Shown here piece by piece: positions 1-7,001 of a stretch of 64,000 nt of DNA. The notes below the pieces were generated by a model. That model saw nothing but the letters and a program-made list of their open reading frames with translations, was not told where the DNA came from and made no database searches. How positions within the stretch are numbered: position 1 is the stretch's first letter; every line of letters starts with the position of its first letter. This stretch comes from Psychrobacillus sp044762745 (GTDB taxonomy: Bacteria; Bacillota; Bacilli; Bacillales_A; Planococcaceae). Location of the stretch: positions 62,001 through 126,000 of the forward strand of contig NZ_JBIWEX010000009.1 of assembly GCF_044762745.1 (NCBI RefSeq). Reading direction: 5' to 3'. Both the position numbers and the translations under genes were made by a program.

Positions 1-1
1 G

Positions 2-148
2 ATATGGATACCAGGCGCAGGATTTTACTACGTACAACCGAGTGGACCAATCAACGAAGCCGAAAATGAAAGGCAGCTGGAGCTAGTTAAGCGAAATATT
101 GAAGAAGCTGAGATCAAGCTTGGCATGAGAAAGGAGAAATCCGCATGA
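2..148 (+). CDS. Hypothetical phage protein, C-terminal end only
   Basis: An open frame enters from the left edge and ends in TGA at 146-148, giving 48 visible residues that begin IWIPGAGFYY. The tail is charged and helical (ENERQLELVKRNIEEAEIKL). It overlaps the next gene by the ATGA arrangement, so the two are probably translationally coupled. I do not recognise the family. Confidence 0.55.
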   Translation: MWIPGAGFYYVQPSGPINEAENERQLELVKRNIEEAEIKLGMRKEKSA

Positions 149-318
149 AAACTCCAGTATCGGTATGCGAAAACATTCAGTGTGAAAAAGTAATCCATAA
201 AGGCGACAAGGTCTGGCACAAGGGCTCTGAACTGTATTGCTCAGGGAAATGCCTAATAGAATCGTTCGGGCATCAGAAACAAACGATTTTGCGTGAAAAA
301 CACGTCATCGGAAGCTAG
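145..318 (+). CDS. Small four-cysteine phage protein, 57 aa
   Basis: It starts at the ATG overlapping the previous stop, with AAGGAG a few bases upstream. Cysteines at residues 9, 14, 36 and 40 form a C-x4-C...C-x3-C pattern, in keeping with a small zinc-binding fold (inference). It sits just ahead of the AAA ATPase gene in the early region. The family is not recognised. Confidence 0.6.
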   Translation: MKTPVSVCENIQCEKVIHKGDKVWHKGSELYCSGKCLIESFGHQKQTILREKHVIGS

Positions 319-329
319 GGGGATGAATA

Positions 330-1325
330 ATGGCAACAAAGGTTGAAGAACCAAAGTTTTTTTATGAATTGATAAGGATATTAGACAACGCTTATACAGG
401 AGATAAAGTAAGCATTTCTAGAGAAGTTGAGAGTATCGCTTTGAAATTTGAGAAAAAAGGCCTTCATGAACGTGCAGGGAAATTACGTTCAAAAGCTGAG
501 CGGCTTAAAAGTAGAAGTGGTCAAGGTTTTACTCAACTACAGCAATCGACAGAAAAACTAGGATTTGAATTGTTTGATCCAGCAGAATCGTTAAACAAAG
601 CTAGAAATTTCATACCTACTTCTGTCAATAAAATAAAAATCGCTGAACTCGTTAGTGTAGTTAAAAAGAGAGAGGTATTTTGGGAAGCGGAAATACCTAT
701 ACCTAACAAAACGTTGATGTTTGGCCCACCGGGAACAGGAAAAACTGTGAGCGCTCATTATATTGCTAACATACTTGACTTACCGTTAATACTAGTGCGT
801 TTAGATACTTTAATATCTTCTAGTTTAGGGGGAACAGCAGGCAATTTAAGAAAAGCTTTTGATGCAGCGAACAAGCAACCATGCGTTTTATTTTTAGACG
901 AATTTGATGCTATTGCTACTAACCGCTCTCAATTAAGAGGCGATGGTGCCGAGAGTGAGATGAAACGAGTGGTAAATTCATTACTTCAAAATTTGGACGC
1001 TCTGGACGATGAGGTAATGCTATTTGCAGCTACTAACTTGGATTCTGAAATTGATCCAGCCGTGTGGCGCCGTTTCCACAATCGAATGGATTTTCAGTTG
1101 CCTAACGAAGAAGAAATGATACTTTACCTTGATAGGAATTTAGAAGACAACCTATTAATAAATGATGTTTTGGATTTGCTAATGGGGCGTAGTTTTTCTG
1201 ATACCGAGATGATTTTGAATAAGGCTAAGACCAAGTGCATTTTAAGATCAATAGAAATGAATCGAGAAATTATTTTGGAATCGATAAATGAAAATCTAAT
1301 GCAGAAAATGGAGGTATGCTACTAA
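330..1325 (+). CDS. AAA-family ATPase (FtsH/SpoVK-like AAA module)
   Basis: The 331-residue protein has a Walker A motif GPPGTGKT at residues 132-139, a Walker B LFLDEFD at about 187-193, a sensor-like FAATN near 232-236 and a WRRFHNR arginine region near 246-252, all typical of classical AAA unfoldase or remodelling ATPases. The first 110 residues form a helical, charged N-terminal domain of unknown binding role. It is not a DnaC-type helicase loader by sequence. Similar stand-alone ATPases are partners of subtilisin-like proteases in some defence pairs, but no protease gene follows here. Its stop overlaps the next start by one base. Confidence 0.85.
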   Translation: MATKVEEPKFFYELIRILDNAYTGDKVSISREVESIALKFEKKGLHERAGKLRSKAERLKSRSGQGFTQLQQSTEKLGFELFDPAESLNKARNFIPTSVNKIKIAELVSVVKKREVFWEAEIPIPNKTLMFGPPGTGKTVSAHYIANILDLPLILVRLDTLISSSLGGTAGNLRKAFDAANKQPCVLFLDEFDAIATNRSQLRGDGAESEMKRVVNSLLQNLDALDDEVMLFAATNLDSEIDPAVWRRFHNRMDFQLPNEEEMILYLDRNLEDNLLINDVLDLLMGRSFSDTEMILNKAKTKCILRSIEMNREIILESINENLMQKMEVCY

Positions 1326-1492
1326 TGCCGATCTGCAAACGTTGCAACAGACCACTTAAAACGCAAAAGTCAATCGATGTAGGTTTTGGGCCTGTCTGCA
1401 AAAGAAAACATGACGAAGCCGAAGAAGAATTTTTGAAACGTCAAATCACCATCGATGAAGAAATGGCATACCAGGAGAAGATGAGAGCATGA
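1325..1492 (+). CDS. DUF6011-like zinc-binding phage protein, 55 aa
   Basis: The sequence begins MPICKRCNRPLK and continues with S-x-D-V-G-F-G-P-V-C. That reproduces the C-x2-C ... GxGPxC signature of DUF6011 proteins common in phage early regions. Cysteines at residues 4, 7 and 23 are visible. The C-terminal half is acidic and helical. It overlaps the AAA gene by one base and the RusA gene by four (ATGA). The molecular function of the family is unknown. Confidence 0.7.
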   Translation: MPICKRCNRPLKTQKSIDVGFGPVCKRKHDEAEEEFLKRQITIDEEMAYQEKMRA

Positions 1493-1908
1493 AGAATATT
1501 TTATTTGAAATACCGGGCGAACCAGTTGCACAAGGTCGTCCAAGAGCGGGTAAATCATGGACAGGTAAAACTGTCCTCTATGATCCTGAAAAGTCACGAG
1601 ACTTTAAACAGTACGTGAAGTTGGTGGCAGGTCAATACGCTCCAAAAGAGCTCATAACAGGTCCAATTGACTTATCGATAGATATTTACAGGGCAACTCC
1701 TAAAAAGTATCAAACGAAGCCAAAACAGGCTCTAATCGAGAAGGGTGAGCTAAGACCAACAACTAAGCCGGACGTTGATAATTATGTTAAAGGCGTGAAG
1801 GATGGGCTGAATAAAGTAATTTGGCAGGATGATAGCCAAGTTGTCTCGTTGAATGTTCGCAAGTTTTATAGCATGCATCCGAGGGTTGTAGTGAGGGTAG
1901 CTTATTGA
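1489..1908 (+). CDS. rusA: RusA-family Holliday junction resolvase
   Basis: The 139-residue protein fits the RusA endodeoxyribonuclease family in length and sequence. The N-terminal strand FEIPGEPVAQGRPRA is typical. The acidic residues of the metal site appear in KPDVDNYVKGVKDGLN (D95, D97, D105) and WQDDSQV (D114, D115). RusA cleaves Holliday junctions symmetrically during phage recombination and resolves branches before packaging. It is coupled to the upstream gene by a four-base overlap. Confidence 0.93.
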   Translation: MKNILFEIPGEPVAQGRPRAGKSWTGKTVLYDPEKSRDFKQYVKLVAGQYAPKELITGPIDLSIDIYRATPKKYQTKPKQALIEKGELRPTTKPDVDNYVKGVKDGLNKVIWQDDSQVVSLNVRKFYSMHPRVVVRVAY

Positions 1909-1940
1909 GCGGTATTACTCAGTAGATACATGATATTCAT

Positions 1941-2018
1941 AAAAAAAGAGACTTGTCTCCAAGTCTCAACCATAGAGAACGTGCGTTCCCTTTTAATAAT
2001 ATATCATATTGAGAGGGG
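1941..2018 (+). promoter_or_regulatory. A-tract plus hairpin leader upstream of methyltransferase gene
   Basis: An A7 tract is followed by a perfect 8-bp hairpin (GAGACTTG, loop TCTC, CAAGTCTC at 1948-1967), then a spacer and the motif CATATTGAGAGGGG that contains the ribosome binding site of the next gene. There is no T-run on the plus strand. The A-tract would make it a terminator only for leftward transcription. The same layout recurs at 5241-5295. Confidence 0.5.
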
Positions 2019-2025
2019 AAAAACA

Positions 2026-2799
2026 ATGAATATCAAGTTAAACACGATTTATAACATGGACTGCTTAGAGGGGATGGGGTATATACCGGAAAAATCGGTC
2101 GATCTCATATTGTGCGATCTGCCATATGGTACTACGAATTGTACTTGGGATTCCATCATTCCATTTGACGAATTATGGGAGCATTACAAACGAGTGATTA
2201 AAGACAACGGAGCAATCGTACTTACAGCAAGCCAACCATTTACAACGAAATTGATTGGATCAAATATGAAATGGTTCAGATATGAATGGATTTGGAAAAA
2301 AGGCAATCATGTAACTGGTTTTCCAAATGCCAATCGTATGCCTATGAAAAACCATGAAAATGTTTGTGTGTTCTACAAAAAATTGCCGACTTATCACCCA
2401 CAAGGCATTATGGAGATTAAACCAAAAGTAGTGAAGAATAGTCCATCAATGCGAGTATTAGGGAAACAAAACGAAACTCTAAATAGACCTCATTTGGTGA
2501 AACACAAGAATTTCCCTAAATCAGTTCTTGATTTCCCAAGAGAAAGTAAGACATTTCATCCAACACAAAAGCCGGTTGACTTGTTTGAATACATAATCCG
2601 GACGTATACGAATGATGGTGAAACGGTCTTGGATAACTGCATGGGCGGGTTTACCACTGCGATTGCTTGTGATAACGCTAATAGGAACTGGATCGGATTT
2701 GAACTTCAAAAGGAGTATTGCGAAAAAGGTCTAAGTAGGATTAACGAAAACAGAAGAAAATTGGGTTTAACTGATGTAATTATTAAATCATTCAAATGA
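2026..2799 (+). CDS. Beta-class DNA methyltransferase (N6-A or N4-C)
   Basis: I chose the ATG at 2026 because AGAGGGG lies upstream; an in-frame extension to 1930 runs through the hairpin leader. In the 257 residues the catalytic motif IV (CDLPYG, a variant of DPPY) comes first and the AdoMet-binding motif (VLDNCMGG, with HPTQKP before it) comes last. This is the beta-class order. DLPYG has leucine at the second position where most relatives have proline. No restriction enzyme gene is next to it, so it is an orphan phage methylase that could shield phage DNA. The recognition sequence cannot be read from the protein. Confidence 0.87.
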   Translation: MNIKLNTIYNMDCLEGMGYIPEKSVDLILCDLPYGTTNCTWDSIIPFDELWEHYKRVIKDNGAIVLTASQPFTTKLIGSNMKWFRYEWIWKKGNHVTGFPNANRMPMKNHENVCVFYKKLPTYHPQGIMEIKPKVVKNSPSMRVLGKQNETLNRPHLVKHKNFPKSVLDFPRESKTFHPTQKPVDLFEYIIRTYTNDGETVLDNCMGGFTTAIACDNANRNWIGFELQKEYCEKGLSRINENRRKLGLTDVIIKSFK

Positions 2800-2889
2800 G
2801 TTAAACCAATGAATCAGGCGGTTTCCACGCCTTCTTAATCAAGTTATAGCGAAATAAATGACAATTAAAGTGTAGTAAGAAAGGGGGAA

Positions 2890-3699
2890 ATGAAGTTGGC
2901 CATACCAAGAATTTTGCATTACCCAGGTAGTAAGTGGAGTATGGCTGATTGGATTATCAGCAATATGCCAGAACACGGAACATATTTGGAGCCCTACTTT
3001 GGATCCGGGGCAGTTTTATTTAATAAAGAGCCGTCCAAAGTTGAAACAATAAATGATATTGATGGGGATGTCGTAAACCTCTTTCGGGTTATTAGAGAAA
3101 GACCGGAAGAACTTGCTCACACGATTCATTGGACACCGTATTCTCGAAAAGAGTATAAAGATTCTCATGAAATCGCTAATGAGGAAATTGAGAAAGCTAG
3201 AAGATTTCTAGTTAGATGTTGGCAATCTATTAGAGTGAAAACTGGATCGATCTCCGGTTGGAAATGTAGAGGTACATCTGATGAATACCATCACCTAAGG
3301 CAGTGGAACAACTTACCTGCAGATATTTTAGTAGTTGCCGATAGGTTGAAAAATGTCCAGATAGAAAATATTGACGCTACCAAATTGATTGATCGATATA
3401 ACCGGCCTGATGTATTAATGTACATCGATCCACCGTATGTCATGGCAACTCGAAAAGGTGCAATTTATGAAAATGAAATGTCAGATGAAGACCATATGAA
3501 TTTGATCGATTATTTGTTAAAACATACGGGTTCTGTTTTGTTATCTGGTTATGATAACGAAATTTATAATGACATGCTAAAAGGCTGGATGAAGGAAACT
3601 AAACTAGGAAAGCCTGTTGCCGGAAAGCAGAGGTTAGAAGTACTTTGGATTAATCCAGTAGCTGCTGAGTTTGGATATAAACAGCAGACGTTATTTTAG
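2890..3699 (+). CDS. Dam/D12-class DNA adenine methyltransferase
   Basis: The 269-residue protein has motif I as EPYFGSGAVLF near residue 40, an N-terminal HYPGSKW that is the hallmark of the MboI/Dam (D12) class, and motif IV as YIDPPY near 180. It transfers a methyl group from AdoMet to adenine N6. The start is supported by AAGGGGGAA just upstream. It is the second DNA methylase of the prophage and again has no adjacent nuclease. The gene is followed by a long AT-rich stretch without plus-strand genes. Confidence 0.92.
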   Translation: MKLAIPRILHYPGSKWSMADWIISNMPEHGTYLEPYFGSGAVLFNKEPSKVETINDIDGDVVNLFRVIRERPEELAHTIHWTPYSRKEYKDSHEIANEEIEKARRFLVRCWQSIRVKTGSISGWKCRGTSDEYHHLRQWNNLPADILVVADRLKNVQIENIDATKLIDRYNRPDVLMYIDPPYVMATRKGAIYENEMSDEDHMNLIDYLLKHTGSVLLSGYDNEIYNDMLKGWMKETKLGKPVAGKQRLEVLWINPVAAEFGYKQQTLF

Positions 3700-4004
3700 A
3701 CTTTAATTATTTTAAAAGTTGATTAATGTTCGAAAAGCCTAATGAATCAAAGAACCATTAAATTCAATCGTTTTTTATGCGTTCGTTCTTATGTATTAAT
3801 ACTTAATTATAATATGTCCTGCGCCAATCAACACGAGTATTGATTGGACTATGCATTAACCTAAATTGACGTAACCAACTTTATGGTTCGTTTATAAGTT
3901 TATTTATTTCTCGAACCAATGTTTTGTACATTGGCCCTTAATCATCGTACTAAATTTTTGATGATTAATGAGAGAATTTTTGCGCTAGAGTGTTTACAAA
4001 AGTC

Positions 4005-4079
4005 TTACAATGCTTTTAAAACAAGTAATAATATTTCAATCAAAAGTATTAAAAACCTCCATTTTTCGCCATTTTTCAT
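4005..4079 (-). CDS. 24-aa hydrophobic micro-protein A
   Basis: On the minus strand a near-perfect Shine-Dalgarno (GGAGGTGA, plus 4085-4092) lies eight bases from an ATG at 4079. The ORF encodes MKNGEKWRFLILLIEILLLV then LKAL and stops at TAA. It is a short polar N-terminus followed by one membrane-length helix. Its core resembles micro-protein B encoded 180 bases upstream on the same strand. Size and composition resemble type I toxins or small membrane peptides of phages, but no antisense RNA has been shown. The assignment rests on the RBS and the duplication. Confidence 0.55.
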   Translation of the reverse strand: MKNGEKWRFLILLIEILLLVLKAL

Positions 4080-4155
4080 AAGGGTCACCTCCATTTCATT
4101 GGAGTACCTTTATTTTATGCAAATTCTTAGAATATATGCTGGGATTTTAATGAGG

Positions 4156-4211
4156 AATTCGACCAAAAAGTGAATTTATGTAGGAAGTAAATTTATAAGT
4201 TTATTTATGTC
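4156..4211. repeat. Repeat block, copy 1 (upstream of micro-protein A)
   Basis: Read on the minus strand this block contains GACATAAATAAACTTATAAA, then CTTTTTGGTCGAATTCCTC. The counterpart at 4448-4500 shares GACATAA-TAAACT, TATAA-TT and TTTTT--TCGAATT in the same order. It ends about 75 bases before the micro-protein A start, so it is probably a shared promoter or leader. The two copies differ by several indels. Confidence 0.55.
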
Positions 4212-4257
4212 AACTGACAATCAGTAGAAAATTTTAATCTATTGATTGTACAGTATT

Positions 4258-4356
4258 CTACGACAACCCAAATAAGGTTTTGAGAATCATTTCAATGACT
4301 AATAAAAGTATTTGGATTAAGAATTCAATCCATACTTCCACATTAAAATGTGACAT
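4258..4356 (-). CDS. 32-aa hydrophobic micro-protein B
   Basis: The minus-strand ATG at 4356 follows AGGGGTGATATTT, a good ribosome binding site. The product starts MSHFNVEVWIEFLIQILLLV and continues IEMILKTLFGLS. The tract W-x2-FLI-x-ILLLV-x-E aligns with W-RFLILLIEILLLV of micro-protein A, so the two are probably duplicates that have diverged. One transmembrane helix is expected. I know of no named family for it. Confidence 0.55.
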   Translation of the reverse strand: MSHFNVEVWIEFLIQILLLVIEMILKTLFGLS

Positions 4357-4447
4357 AAATATCACCCCTATTATTTAATTGTCCTAATTGTAGTTCCCTA
4401 ACTTAAACATTACAAGTGGAATTTTTAGGAAAGTAATATTGAAGAAA

Positions 4448-4500
4448 AATTCGATTAAAAAGCTACTTATATATGTGAATTATAATAGTTTACTTATGTC
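4448..4500. repeat. Repeat block, copy 2 (upstream of micro-protein B)
   Basis: This is the counterpart of 4156-4211. On the minus strand it includes GACATAAGTAAACTATTATAAT, with a consensus-like TATAAT, and TTTTTAATCGAATT. It ends about 90 bases before the start of micro-protein B, at a spacing similar to copy 1. Confidence 0.5.
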
Positions 4501-4523
4501 TGAGTTCGACCATATTGCGCATT

Positions 4524-4548
4524 AAAAAAGACGATTCATTTAGAATCG
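4524..4548 (-). terminator. Rho-independent terminator of the 4536-4760 gene
   Basis: On the minus strand CGATTC, loop TAAAT, GAATCG is followed by TCTTTTTT. The hairpin overlaps the last codons of the gene that it ends. Confidence 0.75.
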
Positions 4549-4760
4549 CCATAAAAATGTAATGCCATCTCAGCATCTAGTTGTGAAATGCCGAAAATCG
4601 ATTGAAGATATGATACTGATGGAAGTTCATTACGATCTTCATAATAACTAGTAATGAATGCTTTAAGCTTCACTTTAATTGGAGCATCTATAACTTGAAT
4701 GTTTGGATTTTCAACATCAATTTTAGATCTTGGATAGATAATAAAACTTTTACTTTTCAT
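4536..4760 (-). CDS. Hypothetical phage protein, 74 aa, minus strand
   Basis: I chose the ATG at 4760 (MKSKSFIIYPRSK) because AAAGGATG lies seven bases upstream; an in-frame ATG at 4769 overlaps that site. The C-terminal half (KAFITSYYEDRNELPSVSYL and SIFGISQLDAEMALHFYG) looks like a compact helical or helix-turn-helix-like fold, so a DNA-binding role is possible. It is transcribed against the surrounding genes and has its own terminator. The family is not recognised. Confidence 0.65.
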   Translation of the reverse strand: MKSKSFIIYPRSKIDVENPNIQVIDAPIKVKLKAFITSYYEDRNELPSVSYLQSIFGISQLDAEMALHFYGDSK

Positions 4761-4873
4761 GGTAAACATCCTTTCGCAAATAAAATATTATCATAAACAA
4801 ATTAAATTGAGTTAGACCAAATATTGACATGGCTAAGTATTTCCACAATAGAGTGATATAAAGGATGGTTAAT

Positions 4874-5074
4874 ATGGCATCCATAAAAACTAGATTGAGA
4901 AGTATTCGCAAACGAGCAAGTAAGCGAACAAATCCCAAGAACAACATGATTGAAATTGCCGGTGATGACTTCTGGTGGATCATGAATTTAATTTACCAAG
5001 CGGACAAAATCGATCAGCTTGAAACAAATCTAAAATTGCAGGAAAGAATAAAAGAATTAGAGGGGGTTGAATAA
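4874..5074 (+). CDS. Small basic protein with C-terminal coiled coil, 66 aa
   Basis: I chose the ATG at 4874 (MASIKTRLRS) because AAAGGATGG is properly spaced; the in-frame ATG at 4865 lies too close to that site. The N-terminal third is strongly basic (KTRLRSIRKRASKRTNPK). The end is a leucine-rich helix (KIDQLETNLKLQERIKELEG). This is a common layout of small phage early proteins of unknown role. It overlaps the next start by one base. Confidence 0.65.
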   Translation: MASIKTRLRSIRKRASKRTNPKNNMIEIAGDDFWWIMNLIYQADKIDQLETNLKLQERIKELEGVE

Positions 5075-5241
5075 TGACTGAAAAAGAAATCAAAGACCTT
5101 ATTAAAAAGAAAATTACTCACCATAGAAAGGCGTATAGACTTTTAAGTGAAGAAAGTAAAGATGAATTTAATGCAGGGGCAATCGTAGCATTAATAACAT
5201 TATTGGATGAAATTGAGGAATCTGAAAGGAAAGAGAAATAA
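5074..5241 (+). CDS. Small helical phage protein, 55 aa
   Basis: The ATG overlaps the preceding TAA by one base and AGGGGG is upstream. The sequence MTEKEIKDLIKKKITHHRKAYRLL and the rest is charged and almost entirely helical, with an acidic C-terminus (DEIEESERKEK). No domain is recognised. It forms a two-gene unit with the gene at 4874 and ends next to the hairpin leader at 5241. Confidence 0.6.
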   Translation: MTEKEIKDLIKKKITHHRKAYRLLSEESKDEFNAGAIVALITLLDEIEESERKEK

Positions 5242-5295
5242 AAAAGACAGGACTCCTCCTGTCTCACACAACTCAATCATAACATATTGGAGGGG
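5241..5295 (+). promoter_or_regulatory. A-tract plus hairpin leader upstream of xtrA-like gene
   Basis: An A-tract is followed by a perfect 7-bp hairpin (GACAGGA, loop CTCC, TCCTGTC at 5246-5263), a spacer and CATATTGGAGGGG, which contains the ribosome binding site of the 5301 gene. Layout and end sequence match the element at 1941-2018. Confidence 0.5.
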
Positions 5296-5300
5296 TCTTA

Positions 5301-5501
5301 ATGAATACAGAAGATTTAAAAATTGATACTAGTACAATGCAGCTAACAGTTGATATAATGGATATACCTACCAGTTGTGTGATTGTTATCTGTGATGGAA
5401 AGGCGAAACTCAGAGAACTTCCGACGCATGGGGAGTATAAGATTGTGACGCATCAAGGGAAAGTTAAGAGGATGCGGATTGAGCAGGGGGAAGAGTTTTG
5501 A
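5301..5501 (+). CDS. xtrA: XtrA/YqaO family phage protein
   Basis: The 66-residue protein has the family pattern LKIDT...L...VDI...P..CVIVI.DGK.KL.ELP..GEYKIVTHQGKVKRM...EGEEF, as I recall it from XtrA of PBSX and YqaO of the skin element. Its biochemical role is unknown. It has an excellent RBS (GGAGGGG) and its stop overlaps the next start as TTGA. Its presence supports the PBSX/skin relationship of this prophage. Confidence 0.82.
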   Translation: MNTEDLKIDTSTMQLTVDIMDIPTSCVIVICDGKAKLRELPTHGEYKIVTHQGKVKRMRIEQGEEF

Positions 5502-6598
5502 GTGAAGAAATTATTAAGCAGTATGAAACAGAAAAACCTAGATATGAGTCTCTGAAGAATAAATGTGAATCTCTTATATTGGACCTTCTAGAGAATAGAA
5601 ATATTAAATACCATAAAATTGAGTCACGTATTAAAGAAAAAGAGAGTTTAGAGAAAAAAATCAAGTCGGAATCAAAGGAAGGGAAATATAGTGATTTGGG
5701 TAACATCACTGATATTTTCGGAATAAGAATTATCACATACTTTGAAGATGATGTAGATAAGGTGGCAGATTTATTAAAAAAAGAATTTAATTTTGATGTA
5801 TTGAATTCTGTTGATAAAAGATGGGGAAGTAATCCTAGTGTGTTTGGTTATGCCTCATTACATCAAGTACTATCTGTAAGCGATTCAAGAAAGAGTTTAA
5901 CTGAATATGAGTATATAAAAGATTTGAAATTTGAAGTACAAATAAGATCTATTCTACAACATGCTTGGGCTGAAATCGAACACGATATAGGGTATAAGAA
6001 TACTATATCAGTCCCAATACATTTAACTAGAGGTTTTTCTAGAATAGCTGGATTGTTAGAGTTGGCAGATATAGAATTTAAAAGAATTAGGGATGAATTA
6101 GAAGATTACACGGAAGAAGTTAAAAATAAAATTATTGATGAAAAATATGATCTTCTAATAGATAGTGTGACGTTTAAAGAGTTCCTTTTGAATTCTGATA
6201 CGGTTAATAGAATTGGCTTAAAGTTATTGCATCTAGTTAATTCCAATGCTCACGTACTATATGAAGATACTCCTTTGGAGTCTACTCTGGATAAATTAAA
6301 TTTTTTAAAAATTAATTCTATTTCTCAACTCGATAATTTGTTGAATGAAAAAGAGAGTGACATTGTATCTTTCGCTGATGCATGGTTCACTAAACGCGAT
6401 TTAAAATCTAAATATGAAAATATTAATGGAGTTCCAATAGATATTTCTTCTTTCTATCTTTCATTGGTTTTATTAGCAGAAAAAAATGACATTGATTATT
6501 CAAAGAAATTTATTTCCAGTTTCCTTGCTGATTCTTCAGACGACGTTGCTGAAGTTTCTTCCGATATTCTTAGTGTTTATAACTCGATATTAAAATAA
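5498..6598 (+). CDS. RelA/SpoT-type nucleotide synthetase with C-terminal extension
   Basis: The TTG start overlaps the xtrA stop and follows CAGGGGGAAGA. Of 366 residues, about 40-200 form the synthetase fold: RIKEKESLEKKI (44-55), the metal-site D72 before FGIRI (74-78), GYASLHQV (117-124) and the strongly conserved EVQIRSILQHAWAEIEHD (146-163). No HD hydrolase domain is present. About 160 residues follow that I cannot assign. The synthetase half would make (p)ppGpp or modify another target. The size and two-part layout resemble toxic phage-borne small alarmone synthetases of the CapRel type, whose C-terminal part senses invading phage. That parallel is inference. It closes its transcription unit. 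Confidence 0.85.
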   Translation: MSEEIIKQYETEKPRYESLKNKCESLILDLLENRNIKYHKIESRIKEKESLEKKIKSESKEGKYSDLGNITDIFGIRIITYFEDDVDKVADLLKKEFNFDVLNSVDKRWGSNPSVFGYASLHQVLSVSDSRKSLTEYEYIKDLKFEVQIRSILQHAWAEIEHDIGYKNTISVPIHLTRGFSRIAGLLELADIEFKRIRDELEDYTEEVKNKIIDEKYDLLIDSVTFKEFLLNSDTVNRIGLKLLHLVNSNAHVLYEDTPLESTLDKLNFLKINSISQLDNLLNEKESDIVSFADAWFTKRDLKSKYENINGVPIDISSFYLSLVLLAEKNDIDYSKKFISSFLADSSDDVAEVSSDILSVYNSILK

Positions 6599-6622
6599 TT
6601 AGGATGTCCACCCAGCCAACTG

Positions 6623-6681
6623 GAGGACAACATTTGATTACAGCAACCGCTGTGTCATTTGTTGTCCTCTTTTTTATTTTC
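6623..6681 (+). terminator. Rho-independent terminator after the RelA/SpoT-like gene
   Basis: A 10-bp stem (GAGGACAACA at 6623-6632 with TGTTGTCCTC at 6660-6669) encloses a second small hairpin (CAGC AACC GCTG) and is followed by TTTTTTATTTTC. Confidence 0.8.
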
Positions 6682-6739
6682 TTAGTCTCTGCAACTTTTT
6701 TACCTAAAACAAGCCATTTTGGCAACTGGAGGAATTGAC

Positions 6740-6988
6740 GTGGAAGTAAATCAAGAAATCATCGAAAATCTAAAGGCACTTGTACGATCCATTACAAAAG
6801 CAATCCAAAAAATATGGGGACCAATTTGGAAGTGGATTAAAGAAAATACAGACGTACTTTATCGGTGGGAAGAACAAAAGAAGAGGCCTAACAGGAATCG
6901 ATATAAAATGGATTTTTCTCGTAAGAAAGTTAGTCATCGAGTAGCGGATCGTAGGCCGAAACAAATGATTCGCAAGATTATTCGCTGA
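6740..6988 (+). CDS. Hypothetical basic phage protein, 82 aa
   Basis: I chose the GTG at 6740 because GGAGG lies eight bases upstream; the in-frame TTG at 6719 has no ribosome binding site. The protein has a tryptophan-rich helical middle (KIWGPIWKWIKENTDVLYRW) and a very basic end (KKRPNRNRYK, RKIIR), which suggests nucleic-acid binding. It opens the short run of genes that leads to the late regulator. The family is not recognised. Confidence 0.65.
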   Translation: MEVNQEIIENLKALVRSITKAIQKIWGPIWKWIKENTDVLYRWEEQKKRPNRNRYKMDFSRKKVSHRVADRRPKQMIRKIIR

Positions 6989-7001
6989 GGGGTGAATGGG
7001 G

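Larger units (their letters stand above)
3700..4523. other. Long AT-rich intergenic region with repeats and two minus-strand micro-ORFs
   Basis: No convincing plus-strand gene lies here. The region contains an AT-rich 17-base sequence (TTTATAAGTTTATTTAT) exactly repeated at 3891-3907 and 4192-4208, and a related longer block at 4156-4211 and 4448-4500. Two tiny hydrophobic ORFs with good ribosome binding sites are on the minus strand, each downstream of one block. The third repeat copy at 3891 is flanked by GGTTCG/CGAACC and has no ORF after it. Confidence 0.6.

Noticed and set aside
3919..4173. 84-codon plus-strand ORF
   Set aside because: It has no ribosome binding site and lies opposite micro-protein A and its repeat block; composition is that of AT-rich noncoding DNA.
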